Shown: positions 46,907 to 56,577, counted from the stretch's first letter. The stretch is 64,000 bases of DNA from Faecalicatena orotica (GCF_003149245.1 NZ_QGDL01000001.1:647089-711088), one strand, 5' to 3'. The notes: generated from the letters alone by a model not told the origin. Numbers and translations: made by a program.

Positions 46907-49135
46907 TTAACTTATTTTCTGAAGGCGTGCAAATGATGCAAACATTTTTTTAACTCCGGCGGAGTCAAATTGTACCGTCACTTCAAAGTCACGGCCACCC
47001 TCAGTTACATCGGTTACCAGCCCTTCGCCGAACTTTATGTGTCTGACCCTGTCTCCAACCGTATAGTCGAGTCCCTTTTCCTTCGAAACAGCAAATTGTT
47101 TTGCCGTTTTACCTGTGGTGAAGGCTTTCTGCTTGAACGCCTGTTTTGCCTGGAAATAAGCGTTCTGGGTCGGCATTTCGACATCTTCCTCGAATGTATT
47201 CCCGTTTTCCATCAGTTCGGATGGGATTTCCTTCAGGAAACGGGATGTTTTATTGTACTGCGTCTCCCCGCGTATCATTCTTCTTCTCGCACAGCTGACT
47301 GTCAGTTTCTTCTCGGCACGTGTGATTCCCACATAGCAGAGCCTGCGCTCCTCTTCCAGATCTTCATTGTCATCTGATGTGATGGTCATATAGCTCGGGA
47401 AAAGTCCGTCTTCCATCCCCGCCAGATAAACACGGGGGAATTCCAGACCTTTTGCACTATGTAATGTCATCAGGATGACGTAATCCTGTGCTTCATCCAG
47501 ACTGTCAATATCTGCAACCAGAGCTACCTCCTCCAGAAAACCGCTCAAAGTAGGCTTCTCATCCTCATCTGCGCATTTTTCCTCATACGCGGCAATCTTA
47601 CTTAACAACTCATCGATATTTTCAATCCTCGTCTGGGCATCTTCCTTGTCCTCAGCCTCCAGATTTTCCACATAGCCTGTCTTTTCAATGATTTCTTTCA
47701 TCAGGTCAGAAATGCTCTCGTTCTGGGCAAATCCCTTGAAATATTCAATCAATGCCACAAAGGAGTCTAGCTTTGCAGTACTCCTCCCGATATTCGGGAT
47801 CAGGTCCAGTCCCTGAAGTGCTTCATAAAAACCGATTTCTCTTTCCAGGGCGGATTCCTGCACTCTGTTGATCGTCGTCAGTCCGATTCCCCGCTTCGGG
47901 ACATTGATAATACGCCTTACCGCCAGATCGTCCTTCCCATTGTCAATGGTCTTTAAATATGCCAGAAGGTCTTTGATCTCGCGGCGTGCATAGAAATTGA
48001 TGCCTCCTACGATTTTATACGGAATATTTGCAGCCACAAATTTCTCCTCGAACAGACGTGACTGGGCATTCGTACGGTATAAGATGGCATGGTCGTTATA
48101 AGCAGCGCCGTCGCTGACATTCTTTTTAATATCCCCTGCAATAAAATCTGCCTCATCATACCCGGTATCAAACTGGCGCAGCTGAATCTTCTCGCCTTCC
48201 CCGTTTTCCGTCCAAAGAGACTTATCCTTACGGCCCACATTGTTTCTGATCACGGCATTTGCCGCATTCAGAATATTGCCGGTGGACCGGTAATTCTGTT
48301 CCAGCTTGATTACTCTGGCGTCATGGTATTCCTGCTCGAAGTTCAGTATATTCTTGATGTTTGCCCCGCGGAACTTGTAGATAGACTGGTCGTCATCACC
48401 TACCACGCACAGATTCTTGTATTTTCCCGCAAGAAGGCTCACAAACTTGAACTGGACCGTATTCGTATCCTGATACTCATCCACCATAATATAACGGAAA
48501 CGTTCCTGATAATACTCCAGAATATCCGGCTGGGTCTGGAACAGCTGCACCGTCTTCACAAGCAGGTCGTCAAAATCAAGTGCGTTATTCGCGCGGAGCT
48601 GTTTTTCATACTCCCAGTAAACCTTCGCGATTTTCTGCTTTCCATAGTCCCCGCCCGCATTCAGTTCAAATTCCTGCGGCATGATCAGCTCGTCTTTCGC
48701 AGAAGAAATCGCACTTAGCAGATTCCGTTCCTTGTAAACCTTTGTATCAATATCGATCAGTCTGCATACATCCTTCATCAGTGTTTTCTGGTCGTCTGCA
48801 TCATAAATCGTAAAATTATTATCATATCCAAGTCTGTCGATATGTCTTCTCAGGATTCTCACACAGGTTGAGTGGAATGTACTCACCCAGATGCTTTCCG
48901 AACCGAAACCGACCAGTTTATCCACACGCTCACGCATCTCTCCCGCGGCCTTGTTTGTAAATGTAATTGCCAGAATGTTCCACGGATTCACACCTTTTTC
49001 TTCTATTAAATAAGCAATCCTGTGGGTCAGCACTCTCGTTTTTCCTGATCCAGCTCCTGCCAGTATCAAAAGTGGCCCATTTGTGTGGAATACCGCTTCT
49101 CTCTGCTGTTCATTTAAAGTATCGTATATGCTCAT
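46907..49135 (-). CDS. pcrA: ATP-dependent DNA helicase PcrA/UvrD
   Basis: A 742-aa superfamily 1A helicase: Q-motif LNEQQREAV, Walker A AGAGSGKT (26-33), motif II MVDEYQDTN, GDDDQSIYKFRGA, LEQNYRST and VYLAGMEDGLFPS, and a C-terminal RNA-polymerase-interacting Tudor-like tail (LDYTVGDRVRHIKFGEGLV). PcrA unwinds DNA 3'-5' in repair and plasmid replication and is usually essential in Firmicutes. GGGAGATACAT precedes the ATG at 49135; eleven upstream in-frame codons are leader. Confidence 0.95.
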   Translation of the reverse strand: MSIYDTLNEQQREAVFHTNGPLLILAGAGSGKTRVLTHRIAYLIEEKGVNPWNILAITFTNKAAGEMRERVDKLVGFGSESIWVSTFHSTCVRILRRHIDRLGYDNNFTIYDADDQKTLMKDVCRLIDIDTKVYKERNLLSAISSAKDELIMPQEFELNAGGDYGKQKIAKVYWEYEKQLRANNALDFDDLLVKTVQLFQTQPDILEYYQERFRYIMVDEYQDTNTVQFKFVSLLAGKYKNLCVVGDDDQSIYKFRGANIKNILNFEQEYHDARVIKLEQNYRSTGNILNAANAVIRNNVGRKDKSLWTENGEGEKIQLRQFDTGYDEADFIAGDIKKNVSDGAAYNDHAILYRTNAQSRLFEEKFVAANIPYKIVGGINFYARREIKDLLAYLKTIDNGKDDLAVRRIINVPKRGIGLTTINRVQESALEREIGFYEALQGLDLIPNIGRSTAKLDSFVALIEYFKGFAQNESISDLMKEIIEKTGYVENLEAEDKEDAQTRIENIDELLSKIAAYEEKCADEDEKPTLSGFLEEVALVADIDSLDEAQDYVILMTLHSAKGLEFPRVYLAGMEDGLFPSYMTITSDDNEDLEEERRLCYVGITRAEKKLTVSCARRRMIRGETQYNKTSRFLKEIPSELMENGNTFEEDVEMPTQNAYFQAKQAFKQKAFTTGKTAKQFAVSKEKGLDYTVGDRVRHIKFGEGLVTDVTEGGRDFEVTVQFDSAGVKKMFASFARLQKIS

Positions 49136-49216
49136 ATGTATCTCCCGTCTGCCATGCACAAAACTCATTCTTTGTCCCGGAAAAAACTCCTGATGCTCCG
49201 GGATCTCACCTATGTG

Positions 49217-49245
49217 ATTATAATATAAAATCCTTGTCCTGTCAC
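49217..49245 (-). promoter_or_regulatory. pcrA promoter candidate
   Basis: GTGACA (49240-49245) and TATAAT (49217-49222) are 17 bases apart on the minus strand, about 80 bases upstream of the pcrA start. Confidence 0.65.
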
Positions 49246-49306
49246 GTAAAACTGTTAAGTCATCATTATAATACAGAAAATAGATTACTGTTCAGACTGT
49301 ACCTTA

Positions 49307-49346
49307 CAAAAAAGAGGCCAGCGTGCTGCTGCCGCTGACCTGCTCT
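49307..49346 (-). terminator. Terminator of the HPr-like gene
   Basis: GGTCAGCG and CGCTGGCC arms around a nine-base loop, extended by AGAG/CTCT, are followed by six T residues on the minus strand. Confidence 0.75.
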
Positions 49347-49413
49347 TAACTTTATGAAAATTTCTGTGGGTTTCCCCGGGTGTGTTTGACAATTCATTAT
49401 ACTCAGCCTGAAA

Positions 49414-49641
49414 TCAGGAATAATATCCTGAGAAATATTTGTCCACATTTTCTGTCTCTTCCCCGTACACAACGAGCTCCAGTTTTTCTCCAAGATCGAG
49501 GCTCATCAGGCCGAGAAGTGATTTTGCGTCAATCCATTTATTCTTATGTCTGACATCAATATCTGCTTTTATATTCTTGCATACACTGCAGAAGTCCATA
49601 ACTTCTTCCATATTAGAAAACTGAATATTTCTTGTAGTCAT
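49414..49641 (-). CDS. HPr-like protein lacking the phosphorylated histidine
   Basis: A 75-aa HPr fold recognised by ADIDVRHKNKWIDAKSLLGL and MSLDLGEKLELVVYG, the region around the regulatory serine of HPr. The expected GLHARPA loop near residue 15 is replaced by EEVMDFCSVC, so PTS phosphotransfer is impossible. It may act as a Crh-like regulator if the Ser in AKSLL is phosphorylated by HPr kinase; that is inference. The gene is short and monocistronic. Confidence 0.8.
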   Translation of the reverse strand: MTTRNIQFSNMEEVMDFCSVCKNIKADIDVRHKNKWIDAKSLLGLMSLDLGEKLELVVYGEETENVDKYFSGYYS

Positions 49642-49715
49642 TGATTTAGATCCTCCTGTTTCAATTTATTCTGTCCTATCATCATGTGTACCTGCTTTTA
49701 TTTTTATTCTGCTTT

Positions 49716-50204
49716 TTATTCTGCCTCCGCAGCCAGCTCTAAATCTTTTTCCGGGAAAAGGTGTCCGAAGACCCATCTCACAAACGGGCCCGCGAAGAAG
49801 ATCTGCCAGCACAATGCCATCGGAAAGTTCATTACAGATGTCTGAATCCATTTTGATACCAGCTGTGAATCCACTCCTTTGAACAGCACAGTTGCGACAA
49901 AACTCATCATCGGACACATGAGGCAGACTGTCATTGCGGATACAGCAAGGATCACGAAAATCGGCTTATCCTTCCCCGGCGTCACCAGTCTGAAGGCCAG
50001 TTTTTTTGAAAGCGGTCCGGCGATCAGCATCTCCAGAATAAAACCAACGATCCCCATAATAACGAGCTCCCCAAGAGCGATATAAAAGACCTCGTTTGTT
50101 AATCCCCCTTTATCCAGAGAGATATTATACACAACAAGTGCGTATACCATTACAATCACCATAATAATTGTAAAAATAATTTCCTGAAATTTTGTTTTTG
50201 GCAT
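49716..50204 (-). CDS. DUF2798 membrane protein
   Basis: A 162-aa protein with four hydrophobic segments (IIFTIIMVIVMVYALVVYNI; ELVIMGIVGFILEML; IFVILAVSAMTVCLMCPMMS; NFPMALCWQIFFAGPFVRWV). The pattern matches DUF2798, a family of two-helix repeats with no known function. AGGAGGAAC precedes the ATG at 50204. It lies upstream of the HPr-like gene with a 74-base gap, possibly in one operon. Confidence 0.8.
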   Translation of the reverse strand: MPKTKFQEIIFTIIMVIVMVYALVVYNISLDKGGLTNEVFYIALGELVIMGIVGFILEMLIAGPLSKKLAFRLVTPGKDKPIFVILAVSAMTVCLMCPMMSFVATVLFKGVDSQLVSKWIQTSVMNFPMALCWQIFFAGPFVRWVFGHLFPEKDLELAAEAE

Positions 50205-50556
50205 GTTTTTGTTCCTCCTGTCTCATACTCACTATTTTTATGCATACCTGTTGTCTTAAGCCTTTACCGAATTTTAAACAGCAAAAAAGGCAGCGAAAAT
50301 ACAGACCATCTCATAACTTTCGTTACAATTATAGGACTATAATCTTCACTACCATTCTCATTTAATCTTTATTCAGTTACAGTAGTCCCCGTTTTTAAAT
50401 AGGAACTGCTCTCACTTAAGATGTTGTTATTCTAACAGATGTGCACGGTATGTGTAAGTACTTTTTGCAATTTCGTCAGGTTCCACATAGCTGACAGATA
50501 TTTTTTAATAAATGCAGACACTTTTGCCAATGGGCGGACCTGCCTGTTTATACACA
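50205..50556. other. Intergenic region with a 16-bp palindrome
   Basis: No gene is seen. At 50328-50343 ATTATAGGACTATAAT is a perfect palindrome apart from its two central bases, and it contains a TATAAT on the minus strand. It could be an operator-promoter for the DUF2798 gene; no clear -35 box accompanies it. Confidence 0.4.
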
Positions 50557-51519
50557 TCACATCATGCGCACTTTCACGTTATAAACCTTCTTTTCCCCCG
50601 GCTCCAGAAATTTCAGCATTCCTCTCCGGCGCATGACATCCCGCCCGTCCGGATAACAGTTGCCGCATTCCAGTCCCAGAACATAGTCCCTGACACCCAT
50701 CATCTTCCATTCAACGAATGCGTCCAGTTCCTTCGGATCGAACAGAATCTCCAGTCCCTGATTCAGTTTCGGCTGATAGATGGACGCCCTTCCTTCTTCC
50801 CGGAATTTATGATAATAACAGCGTTCCACATATCCGGCTTCCGGCTTTATCATCTTCATCCAGTTATCCAGATCCTCCGCAGCATGGTCATCACGTGCGG
50901 CCACTTCATAGGAAGGGATTTCCACAATACTATCCTCGTCCAGCAGGGGGTATCCCATGTTCATATGGTATAAGATTTCCATCGGGGTCCTGCTGTCACC
51001 TGTATTCTCAATCGTATCCTTTATGGTAAATTCATTTTCCTCAAGGCTGACACGGATCTCACGGTTCAGGCGGAGTTTCCGTGCAAAGATGCCCTCGTCT
51101 TTTATCACCGCCCGTATCACCAGCTCCCCGTCTTCTTCGAACCAGTATGCGGCCTCCGCAGGCGTATTCGCAATGGAGCCGTGCAGCGGCAGTACCTCCC
51201 CGTCGTCTGTGCAGGGCGACCCCACTGCCTGAAGTCCGCATGTCGTCAGGAATCCGGCCGTAAAAGATTTCAGCCATCCGTCTTCTTTTGAATCATAATA
51301 TGCCGGTGCCACATATCCACACGGTGAAAAATAAGACATATTTATGCCCCGGTAACGCAGTCTGGATATATCTGCGCTGCGGTCCAGTGAGACTGTCAGC
51401 TCCAGCCCCTTGCCATTCGTCACTTCCAGCAGGCGCATCCCGTCACCCTTTCCGCCCACTAACCGGTGTTCCTCTATTCCATAAATCTGGGAATCGTGTC
51501 CTATATATGGATTCATCAT
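50557..51519 (-). CDS. DUF4432 aldose-1-epimerase-like protein
   Basis: A 320-aa galactose-mutarotase-like beta-sandwich protein. It has the DUF4432 start (YGIEEHRLVGGKGDGMRLLE), LPLHGSIANTPAE with a catalytic-type His, LYHMNMGYPLLDE and the late LECGNCYPDGRD. Such proteins interconvert sugar anomers and support catabolism. It is the third gene after the isomerase and the kinase in the minus-strand operon, 112 bases after the kinase stop. The ATG at 51519 or one codon later is used. Confidence 0.85.
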   Translation of the reverse strand: MMNPYIGHDSQIYGIEEHRLVGGKGDGMRLLEVTNGKGLELTVSLDRSADISRLRYRGINMSYFSPCGYVAPAYYDSKEDGWLKSFTAGFLTTCGLQAVGSPCTDDGEVLPLHGSIANTPAEAAYWFEEDGELVIRAVIKDEGIFARKLRLNREIRVSLEENEFTIKDTIENTGDSRTPMEILYHMNMGYPLLDEDSIVEIPSYEVAARDDHAAEDLDNWMKMIKPEAGYVERCYYHKFREEGRASIYQPKLNQGLEILFDPKELDAFVEWKMMGVRDYVLGLECGNCYPDGRDVMRRRGMLKFLEPGEKKVYNVKVRMM

Positions 51520-51631
51520 TTCTTACCGCCTTTCTAACTGTCTGCCAGTTAACAGATACGACACAGGCCTGCTAAAATACACCTCCGGTGATGAGGCCTG
51601 CCGTCATGTTTTCCCAGTTCCCGCACAAACT

Positions 51632-53116
51632 CTACACAAGTGGGCGTACCGCCTGATATAGCCTGCGGTAACGTTGATACACTTCGATGTATTTTTCATG
51701 CATCTGTGGATCAGGTGTATACACTTTCTTCCGTTCCACCATATGTGCAGCCGCATCCTCCAGATTCTCAAAACAACCGACTGCAATTCCGGTCAGCATG
51801 GCACTTCCCACCGTCCCGGCATCCGCCGTTTTTAACGCGGTAATCGGGATATTGAGCATATCCGCCTTCATCTGCATCCACACCTCAGATTTGGCACCGC
51901 CCCCGGTCGCATGAAGCATATCAAAATGAATGCCGGAATCCTTCAGGCATTCCATATTCACAAGCATCTCGTAAACCACGCCTTCCATGCAGGCACGGTA
52001 AATATCTCTGACTGTGGTTCCTGCCGTCAGCCCGATGACTGCCCCTTTTGAGCCGGTATCCATGTATGGTGTCGCGGCCCCGGCAAAATGTGGCAGCACC
52101 AGTAGTCCTGTGGGTTCCTTTGCATCCCCCTCCAGATATTCATTCACGGAGATTCCCTCTTTGGCTGCCAGTTCCTTTTCCTTTTTCGCAAGTGTATCCA
52201 CACACCACTGGATCAGGGCGCCGCCCGTGTAGGAAAATGCATAGCAGACATATTTCCCCGGAATTACATAGGGAACTACCGCATAGTTCCCGGCATACAT
52301 CACCTCCAGTTCCGGAAGGCCGTCGTACACAGGGGTGATGCACTCCACGGTCCCGGCGCCGTCCACTGCCTTTGTGGAGTCGAACACACCGGAGCCGACT
52401 GCCGCCGCCACCTGATCATGGCTGATGGAAATGATCTGCGTTTCTGCGGAAAGTCCTGTCCTCTCTGCTATCTCCGGCCGTATGCACCCTGCTGATGTTC
52501 CGGCTGGCACCGGCTTTGACATCAGGCTGGGATCAATGTCCGCGATCCGGAAGATTTCCTCACTCCATTTCAAAGAAGTAATATCAAAAGCCATCGTCCT
52601 CGAGGCCAGTGAATAATCGATCTGGGCTGTGCCAGTCAGCCCGAATACGACATAATCCTCCATCAGGAAAAGATGTTTTGCCCGATTATACACGTCCGGC
52701 CTGTTGCGTTTCATCCACATCACCTTCGAAATGCTGTACATTTCATGGGGTTTTAACCCGGTGATCGATGCAATGGTCTTTCCATCCATTTTTTCAGTCA
52801 GCTCCCGGCACTCCCCGGCTCCACGTGGATCTGTGTAAAGCATGGCAGGATGGAGGGGCGCGCCGTTTTCATCCGCCAGAACGAATGTCTCTCCAAAGCT
52901 GGTCACCCCGATTCCTGAAATATCAGGATACCGGTGCCCCATCAGGCTCATGACAGACATTACAGCTTCCATGATCGCCTCTGCATCCACTTCATGCTCT
53001 GTACTTTTTCTCGTGACAGGGTAATCCTGATACGCTTTATCGAGATACTTCCCTGTCTGGTCAAATACGGTCAGCTTGCATCCGGTTGTACCGATATCCA
53101 GCCCCGCTATTTTCAT
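51632..53116 (-). CDS. FGGY-family sugar kinase
   Basis: A 494-aa kinase: phosphate loop LDIGTTGCKLTVFDQ, GVTSFGETFVLADENG, SHDQVAAAVGSG with a catalytic-type Asp, and the ATP-binding ATGGGAKSEVWMQMKADML. Together with the upstream isomerase it probably phosphorylates the ketose, which the class II aldolase could then split. The start is the ATG at 53116, six bases behind GAGGTG; a GTG three codons upstream is inside that site. It lies 39 bases after the isomerase stop. Confidence 0.92.
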   Translation of the reverse strand: MKIAGLDIGTTGCKLTVFDQTGKYLDKAYQDYPVTRKSTEHEVDAEAIMEAVMSVMSLMGHRYPDISGIGVTSFGETFVLADENGAPLHPAMLYTDPRGAGECRELTEKMDGKTIASITGLKPHEMYSISKVMWMKRNRPDVYNRAKHLFLMEDYVVFGLTGTAQIDYSLASRTMAFDITSLKWSEEIFRIADIDPSLMSKPVPAGTSAGCIRPEIAERTGLSAETQIISISHDQVAAAVGSGVFDSTKAVDGAGTVECITPVYDGLPELEVMYAGNYAVVPYVIPGKYVCYAFSYTGGALIQWCVDTLAKKEKELAAKEGISVNEYLEGDAKEPTGLLVLPHFAGAATPYMDTGSKGAVIGLTAGTTVRDIYRACMEGVVYEMLVNMECLKDSGIHFDMLHATGGGAKSEVWMQMKADMLNIPITALKTADAGTVGSAMLTGIAVGCFENLEDAAAHMVERKKVYTPDPQMHEKYIEVYQRYRRLYQAVRPLV

Positions 53117-53155
53117 AACATCCACCTCGTTTTCTCTGTGAAGTGCGCCCGGATT

Positions 53156-54556
53156 TTAATCCAGGTCCACCCAGTCATAATGCAGATATGTTGTAAATGC
53201 TTCCTTCAGAATCTCTTTCATATGTCCCACTCCGACTGACGTATGGTGCTTGAACCCGCCACGCGCCAGTCTGATCAGTTTATCCTGAAGTCCCGGGATT
53301 TCTGCAACACCACCGCACCCGAAGAAACTATCTTCTATCGGATCTTCTGTAAACCTTGCCTCACTCGCATATACGACGATTTTGCCGTCCTTTGTCTGGC
53401 AGTTGGAAAAGGTCATGTCAAACGGCCGGATTCTTCCCTCATTGCTGCCCCATCCTGATCCCGGGTCACCTTTTGCGAACATCTTATGCTCCGTAACCGT
53501 ACCTTTTCCCGTCATCAGGCTTTGCGCCACAGGCCCGCAGTGGAACAGGATCACCTTGTTCTCATCCGTTCCGTAATTATTGTTCCAGTCCAGAACGGCT
53601 GTCGGCTCTTCACTGGCAAGGCTCATGGCGCGCATCGTCAGCGCGGAACACATATCGATCTCGCAGGATGCCGGGATTCCCCTGTCATTCAGCTCACTGA
53701 GCAGGACACACGGACAGACTCTCAGGATCGTCTCCATTTCATTCCAGCAGCGCAGAGTGAGCGCATCCAGCTTATATTCCTCGATATATTCATCAATTAC
53801 GACTGCCAGCTTTGCCAGCGTAAGCATATTGCTCTGTGGCACCTTCGTAAAATCCGTGTAATTCTGCAGGCGTTTTGTCTTTTCTATCACCGCTTTATCG
53901 TCATCTGCCTTTTGGTTTACCTTGAAAAAGACTTCAGACAAATCAAAGGACTCCACGTTAATCCCGTATTTCTGCAGGGTAATCTCATCGAATCTGACCG
54001 TTTTAAAAGCCGTTGTCCTCGCACCGAGGCATCCCACGTTAAAACGTTTCATCCCGTTTACAACACGACAGACCGCCGCAAAATCTTTGAGATTTTCCGC
54101 AAATGCCGGCGAAAGCGGGTGTACAACGTGGGGTTTCATAACCGTAAACGGTACCTGGTATTGTGTGAACACATCTGTCACGGAAAACTTACCGCAGTAG
54201 GCATCTCTTCGGTGTGCGAAATCCATTTTTCCCGGCTCATCCGGATATGCCTGCATCAGGATTGGCACACCTGCATCCTGAAGTGCCGTGATTGCTCCGT
54301 TTTCGTCCGCAAAGATCGGCATGGAAAATATGACGCCATCGTACTGTCCTTCATGCTCTTTCAGCCATTTCGCATACAGGAGCCCTTCCTCTCTTGTCTC
54401 AACACCCCCGTATCTGGTCAGTCCGGCATCCATTGCTATGTATTCATATCCGGCATCCGTCACCGCCTTAACCATGTCCTCTCTTGCGCCGTAAATCAAT
54501 TCTCCCGGCATAAAACCTCTGTTACAGAAACATAATGCAAATGTCATTTTCTTCAT
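53156..54556 (-). CDS. L-fucose/L-arabinose isomerase-family protein
   Basis: A 466-aa protein of the FucI/AraA fold. The N-terminal substrate-binding part has FALCFCNRGFMPGELIYGAR, the middle GCLGARTTAFKTVRFDEI, and the metal-site region CWNEMETILRVCPC with ASCEIDMCSALTMRAM and FHCGPVAQSL. The family converts aldoses to ketoses with Mn2+; the branch seen here is not classical FucI, and its sugar is unknown. AAGGAGGCC precedes the ATG. It is the first gene of the operon with the kinase and DUF4432. Confidence 0.85.
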   Translation of the reverse strand: MKKMTFALCFCNRGFMPGELIYGAREDMVKAVTDAGYEYIAMDAGLTRYGGVETREEGLLYAKWLKEHEGQYDGVIFSMPIFADENGAITALQDAGVPILMQAYPDEPGKMDFAHRRDAYCGKFSVTDVFTQYQVPFTVMKPHVVHPLSPAFAENLKDFAAVCRVVNGMKRFNVGCLGARTTAFKTVRFDEITLQKYGINVESFDLSEVFFKVNQKADDDKAVIEKTKRLQNYTDFTKVPQSNMLTLAKLAVVIDEYIEEYKLDALTLRCWNEMETILRVCPCVLLSELNDRGIPASCEIDMCSALTMRAMSLASEEPTAVLDWNNNYGTDENKVILFHCGPVAQSLMTGKGTVTEHKMFAKGDPGSGWGSNEGRIRPFDMTFSNCQTKDGKIVVYASEARFTEDPIEDSFFGCGGVAEIPGLQDKLIRLARGGFKHHTSVGVGHMKEILKEAFTTYLHYDWVDLD

Positions 54557-54620
54557 ATTCGGCCTCCTTTCATCTATATCCCCATTGTACCGGAAAGCTT
54601 GTCGTCAATATATAGCATTC

Positions 54621-54647
54621 CGTTCTTTTTACTTTGAATTTGTTCGC
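54621..54647. promoter_or_regulatory. Shared sugar-regulon site, copy 1
   Basis: ACTTTGAATTTGTTCGC (54631-54647) matches 16 of 17 bases of the site at 56722-56738. With the half-site CGTTC at 54621 it forms direct repeats about 20 bases apart, typical of AraC-type binding. It lies between the isomerase operon and the divergent AraC/PocR gene. Confidence 0.65.
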
Positions 54648-54742
54648 GCGCATGGTATTCTAATAAGAAAGGACTGCGTTCTGGCAAAACAGGGATCGCT
54701 TCCGAAACGAAAAACTTGTTTCACGTACTTAGGAGGACCGCG

Positions 54743-55603
54743 ATGATTTCCACTTTCAACCTGACAAAACTGAATTCTCTGCTCAAAGACTTCTATACGC
54801 TCACCCAGATCCGGATCACTGTATTCGATGATACCTTCCGGGAACTGGCCGCTTATCCGGAAGAGATTGCTCCTTTCTGCCGGCTTTTAAGGACGGACCC
54901 TGCCGCTGAAAAAGAGTGCCGCCGCTGTGATGCGGTTGCCTGCGAGACAGCCTCCAGACAGCATTCCCCGTTTACCTACCAGTGCCATTCCGGGCTGACC
55001 GAAAGCATCGCCCCGCTCTACATGGGCAACATTGTAATCGGCTACCTGCTGTTCGGCCACGTCTTCTCCTATTCTTCGCATGAAGAAGGCTGGGAAAATA
55101 TACAAAAGCTTTGCAAAGATTACAAGGTTGACATGGAGCGTCTGAAGGATGCCTGCTGGGAGCGCCCCCTGATCTCAGAAAACTACATAGAATCCGCCTC
55201 CCACATCCTGCAGGCCGTTGCTTCCTATCTCTGTCTGGAGCGGATGGCAATCATCGGACAGAAAGAACTCCCTGTCATGATCGACGAATATATTATGAAA
55301 CATTTTACGGAAGAAATCGATGTTCAGAGTATCTGTGAACATTTTCAGATTGGAAAGACAACGCTCTATGAGATCGCAAACCAGAATTACGGTGCAGGCA
55401 TAGCCGCCCACATCCGCAGCCTGCGCATTTCGAAGGCCGAGAGCCTGCTTGTCTCCCGTCCGGAAATGCGGATCAGTGAAATCGCGGCAGAATGTGGGTT
55501 CAATGACTACAATTACTTTATTACCATATTCAAAAAGGCAACAGGAATGCCTCCGAAGCAGTACAGGCAAATCAACCGCAGAAACTTCCTGTCACCTGCA
55601 TAA
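54743..55603 (+). CDS. AraC-family regulator with PocR sensor domain
   Basis: A 286-aa protein. The N-terminal PocR domain (about residues 1-165) has KLNSLLKDFYTLTQIRITVF, the cysteine cluster KECRRCDAVACETAS and TYQCHSGLTESIAPLYMG. The C-terminal AraC domain has two HTHs (IDVQSICEHFQIGKTTLYEI; MRISEIAAECGFNDYNYFIT). PocR-type regulators bind small polyols such as propanediol or sugars. AGGAGGACCGCG precedes the ATG at 54743. It is divergent from the isomerase operon and next to the aldolase, so it probably activates both. Confidence 0.92.
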   Translation: MISTFNLTKLNSLLKDFYTLTQIRITVFDDTFRELAAYPEEIAPFCRLLRTDPAAEKECRRCDAVACETASRQHSPFTYQCHSGLTESIAPLYMGNIVIGYLLFGHVFSYSSHEEGWENIQKLCKDYKVDMERLKDACWERPLISENYIESASHILQAVASYLCLERMAIIGQKELPVMIDEYIMKHFTEEIDVQSICEHFQIGKTTLYEIANQNYGAGIAAHIRSLRISKAESLLVSRPEMRISEIAAECGFNDYNYFITIFKKATGMPPKQYRQINRRNFLSPA

Positions 55604-55608
55604 ACAAA

Positions 55609-55652
55609 GGGAAGGGATGCCTTGCACGTAAATGTGCACAGCACCCCTTCCT
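55609..55652. terminator. Hairpin between araC and aldolase
   Basis: GGGAAGGG.TGC.TTGCAC and GTGCA.CAGCACCCCTTCC can form a long stem interrupted by mismatches with loop GTAAAT. It separates two convergent genes and may terminate both. Confidence 0.55.
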
Positions 55653-55656
55653 TCCC

Positions 55657-56577
55657 CTACTTCATTGCAAAGATTTCCATTGCCTTCTTACAATTCTCTT
55701 TCATAGCCTGTGTCCCCCACTGCACGATGTCATGATACATCACCGGAACATCCTTATCACTTTCCATCAGGGAATAGCAGTATTTATATTTTTTCCCGTT
55801 TTTTTCAACCGGGATACATCCCATTCTGAACTGATTGACAATCGTCTCGCCGCCGGCCATAGCCATGTATGTATAGTAGTTCACTTTACGGACACCTTTC
55901 TGGATGGCCGTCCGGAAATCTTCCTGGCTTACCCCCGAGCCGCCGTGCATAACGACCGGAATTCCCGCGTTCTTCCTGACCTTTTCAACAACACTGAAGT
56001 CCAGCTTCGGCTTGCTGATATAGACGCCGTGGGTTGTCCCGAAAGAACATGCCAGAGCGTCGATCCCGGTTAATTCTACGAACCGCTTTGCCTCTCCCGG
56101 ATCTGTATATATCTTTTCAGGATCATTTCCTGCCCCGGCAGAACCAGCTCCTGTCTCACGCCTTCCCATACAGCCGATTTCAGCCTCTACAGACGCCCCC
56201 GTCCTTTTCGCCAGAGAGACAACCAGCCGCGTATTTGCAGCATTTTCCTCGAATGGAAGTGTAGAGCCGTCATACATCACAGAGGTAAATCCCAGATTCA
56301 ATGCGCGGTATATGTACTCTACAGTTTCGCCATGATCAATATGGACTGCCACCGGCACCTTCGCCTGTGACGCAAGCTCCAGCATGATCGGCCCGATTGT
56401 CGCAAGCGGCATGATCTCTTCATGCACTTGGGCGTGCTGGATAATAACCGGAACATTTAATTCTTCCGCCGCGCCGATGACCGCCATAATAGATTCCAGA
56501 TTCGGCGTATTAAAGGAACCGACGGCACAGCCTTTCGCTTCACACAAATTCAATATCTCTTTCAGGGTCACTAACAT
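55657..56577 (-). CDS. Class II (zinc) fructose-bisphosphate/tagatose-type aldolase
   Basis: A 306-aa aldolase: AVGSFNTPNLESIMAVIGAA, metal ligands HIDHGE, GTTHGVY and the phosphate-binding HGGSGVSQEDF, then KVNYYTYM. Class II aldolases split 1-phosphorylated or bisphosphorylated ketoses into dihydroxyacetone phosphate and an aldehyde. With the isomerase and kinase it would complete a short catabolic route, but it stands in its own transcription unit on the other side of the regulator gene. I chose the ATG at 56577 behind GGGAGGAATT; a TTG two codons earlier is less likely. Confidence 0.92.
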   Translation of the reverse strand: MLVTLKEILNLCEAKGCAVGSFNTPNLESIMAVIGAAEELNVPVIIQHAQVHEEIMPLATIGPIMLELASQAKVPVAVHIDHGETVEYIYRALNLGFTSVMYDGSTLPFEENAANTRLVVSLAKRTGASVEAEIGCMGRRETGAGSAGAGNDPEKIYTDPGEAKRFVELTGIDALACSFGTTHGVYISKPKLDFSVVEKVRKNAGIPVVMHGGSGVSQEDFRTAIQKGVRKVNYYTYMAMAGGETIVNQFRMGCIPVEKNGKKYKYCYSLMESDKDVPVMYHDIVQWGTQAMKENCKKAMEIFAMK

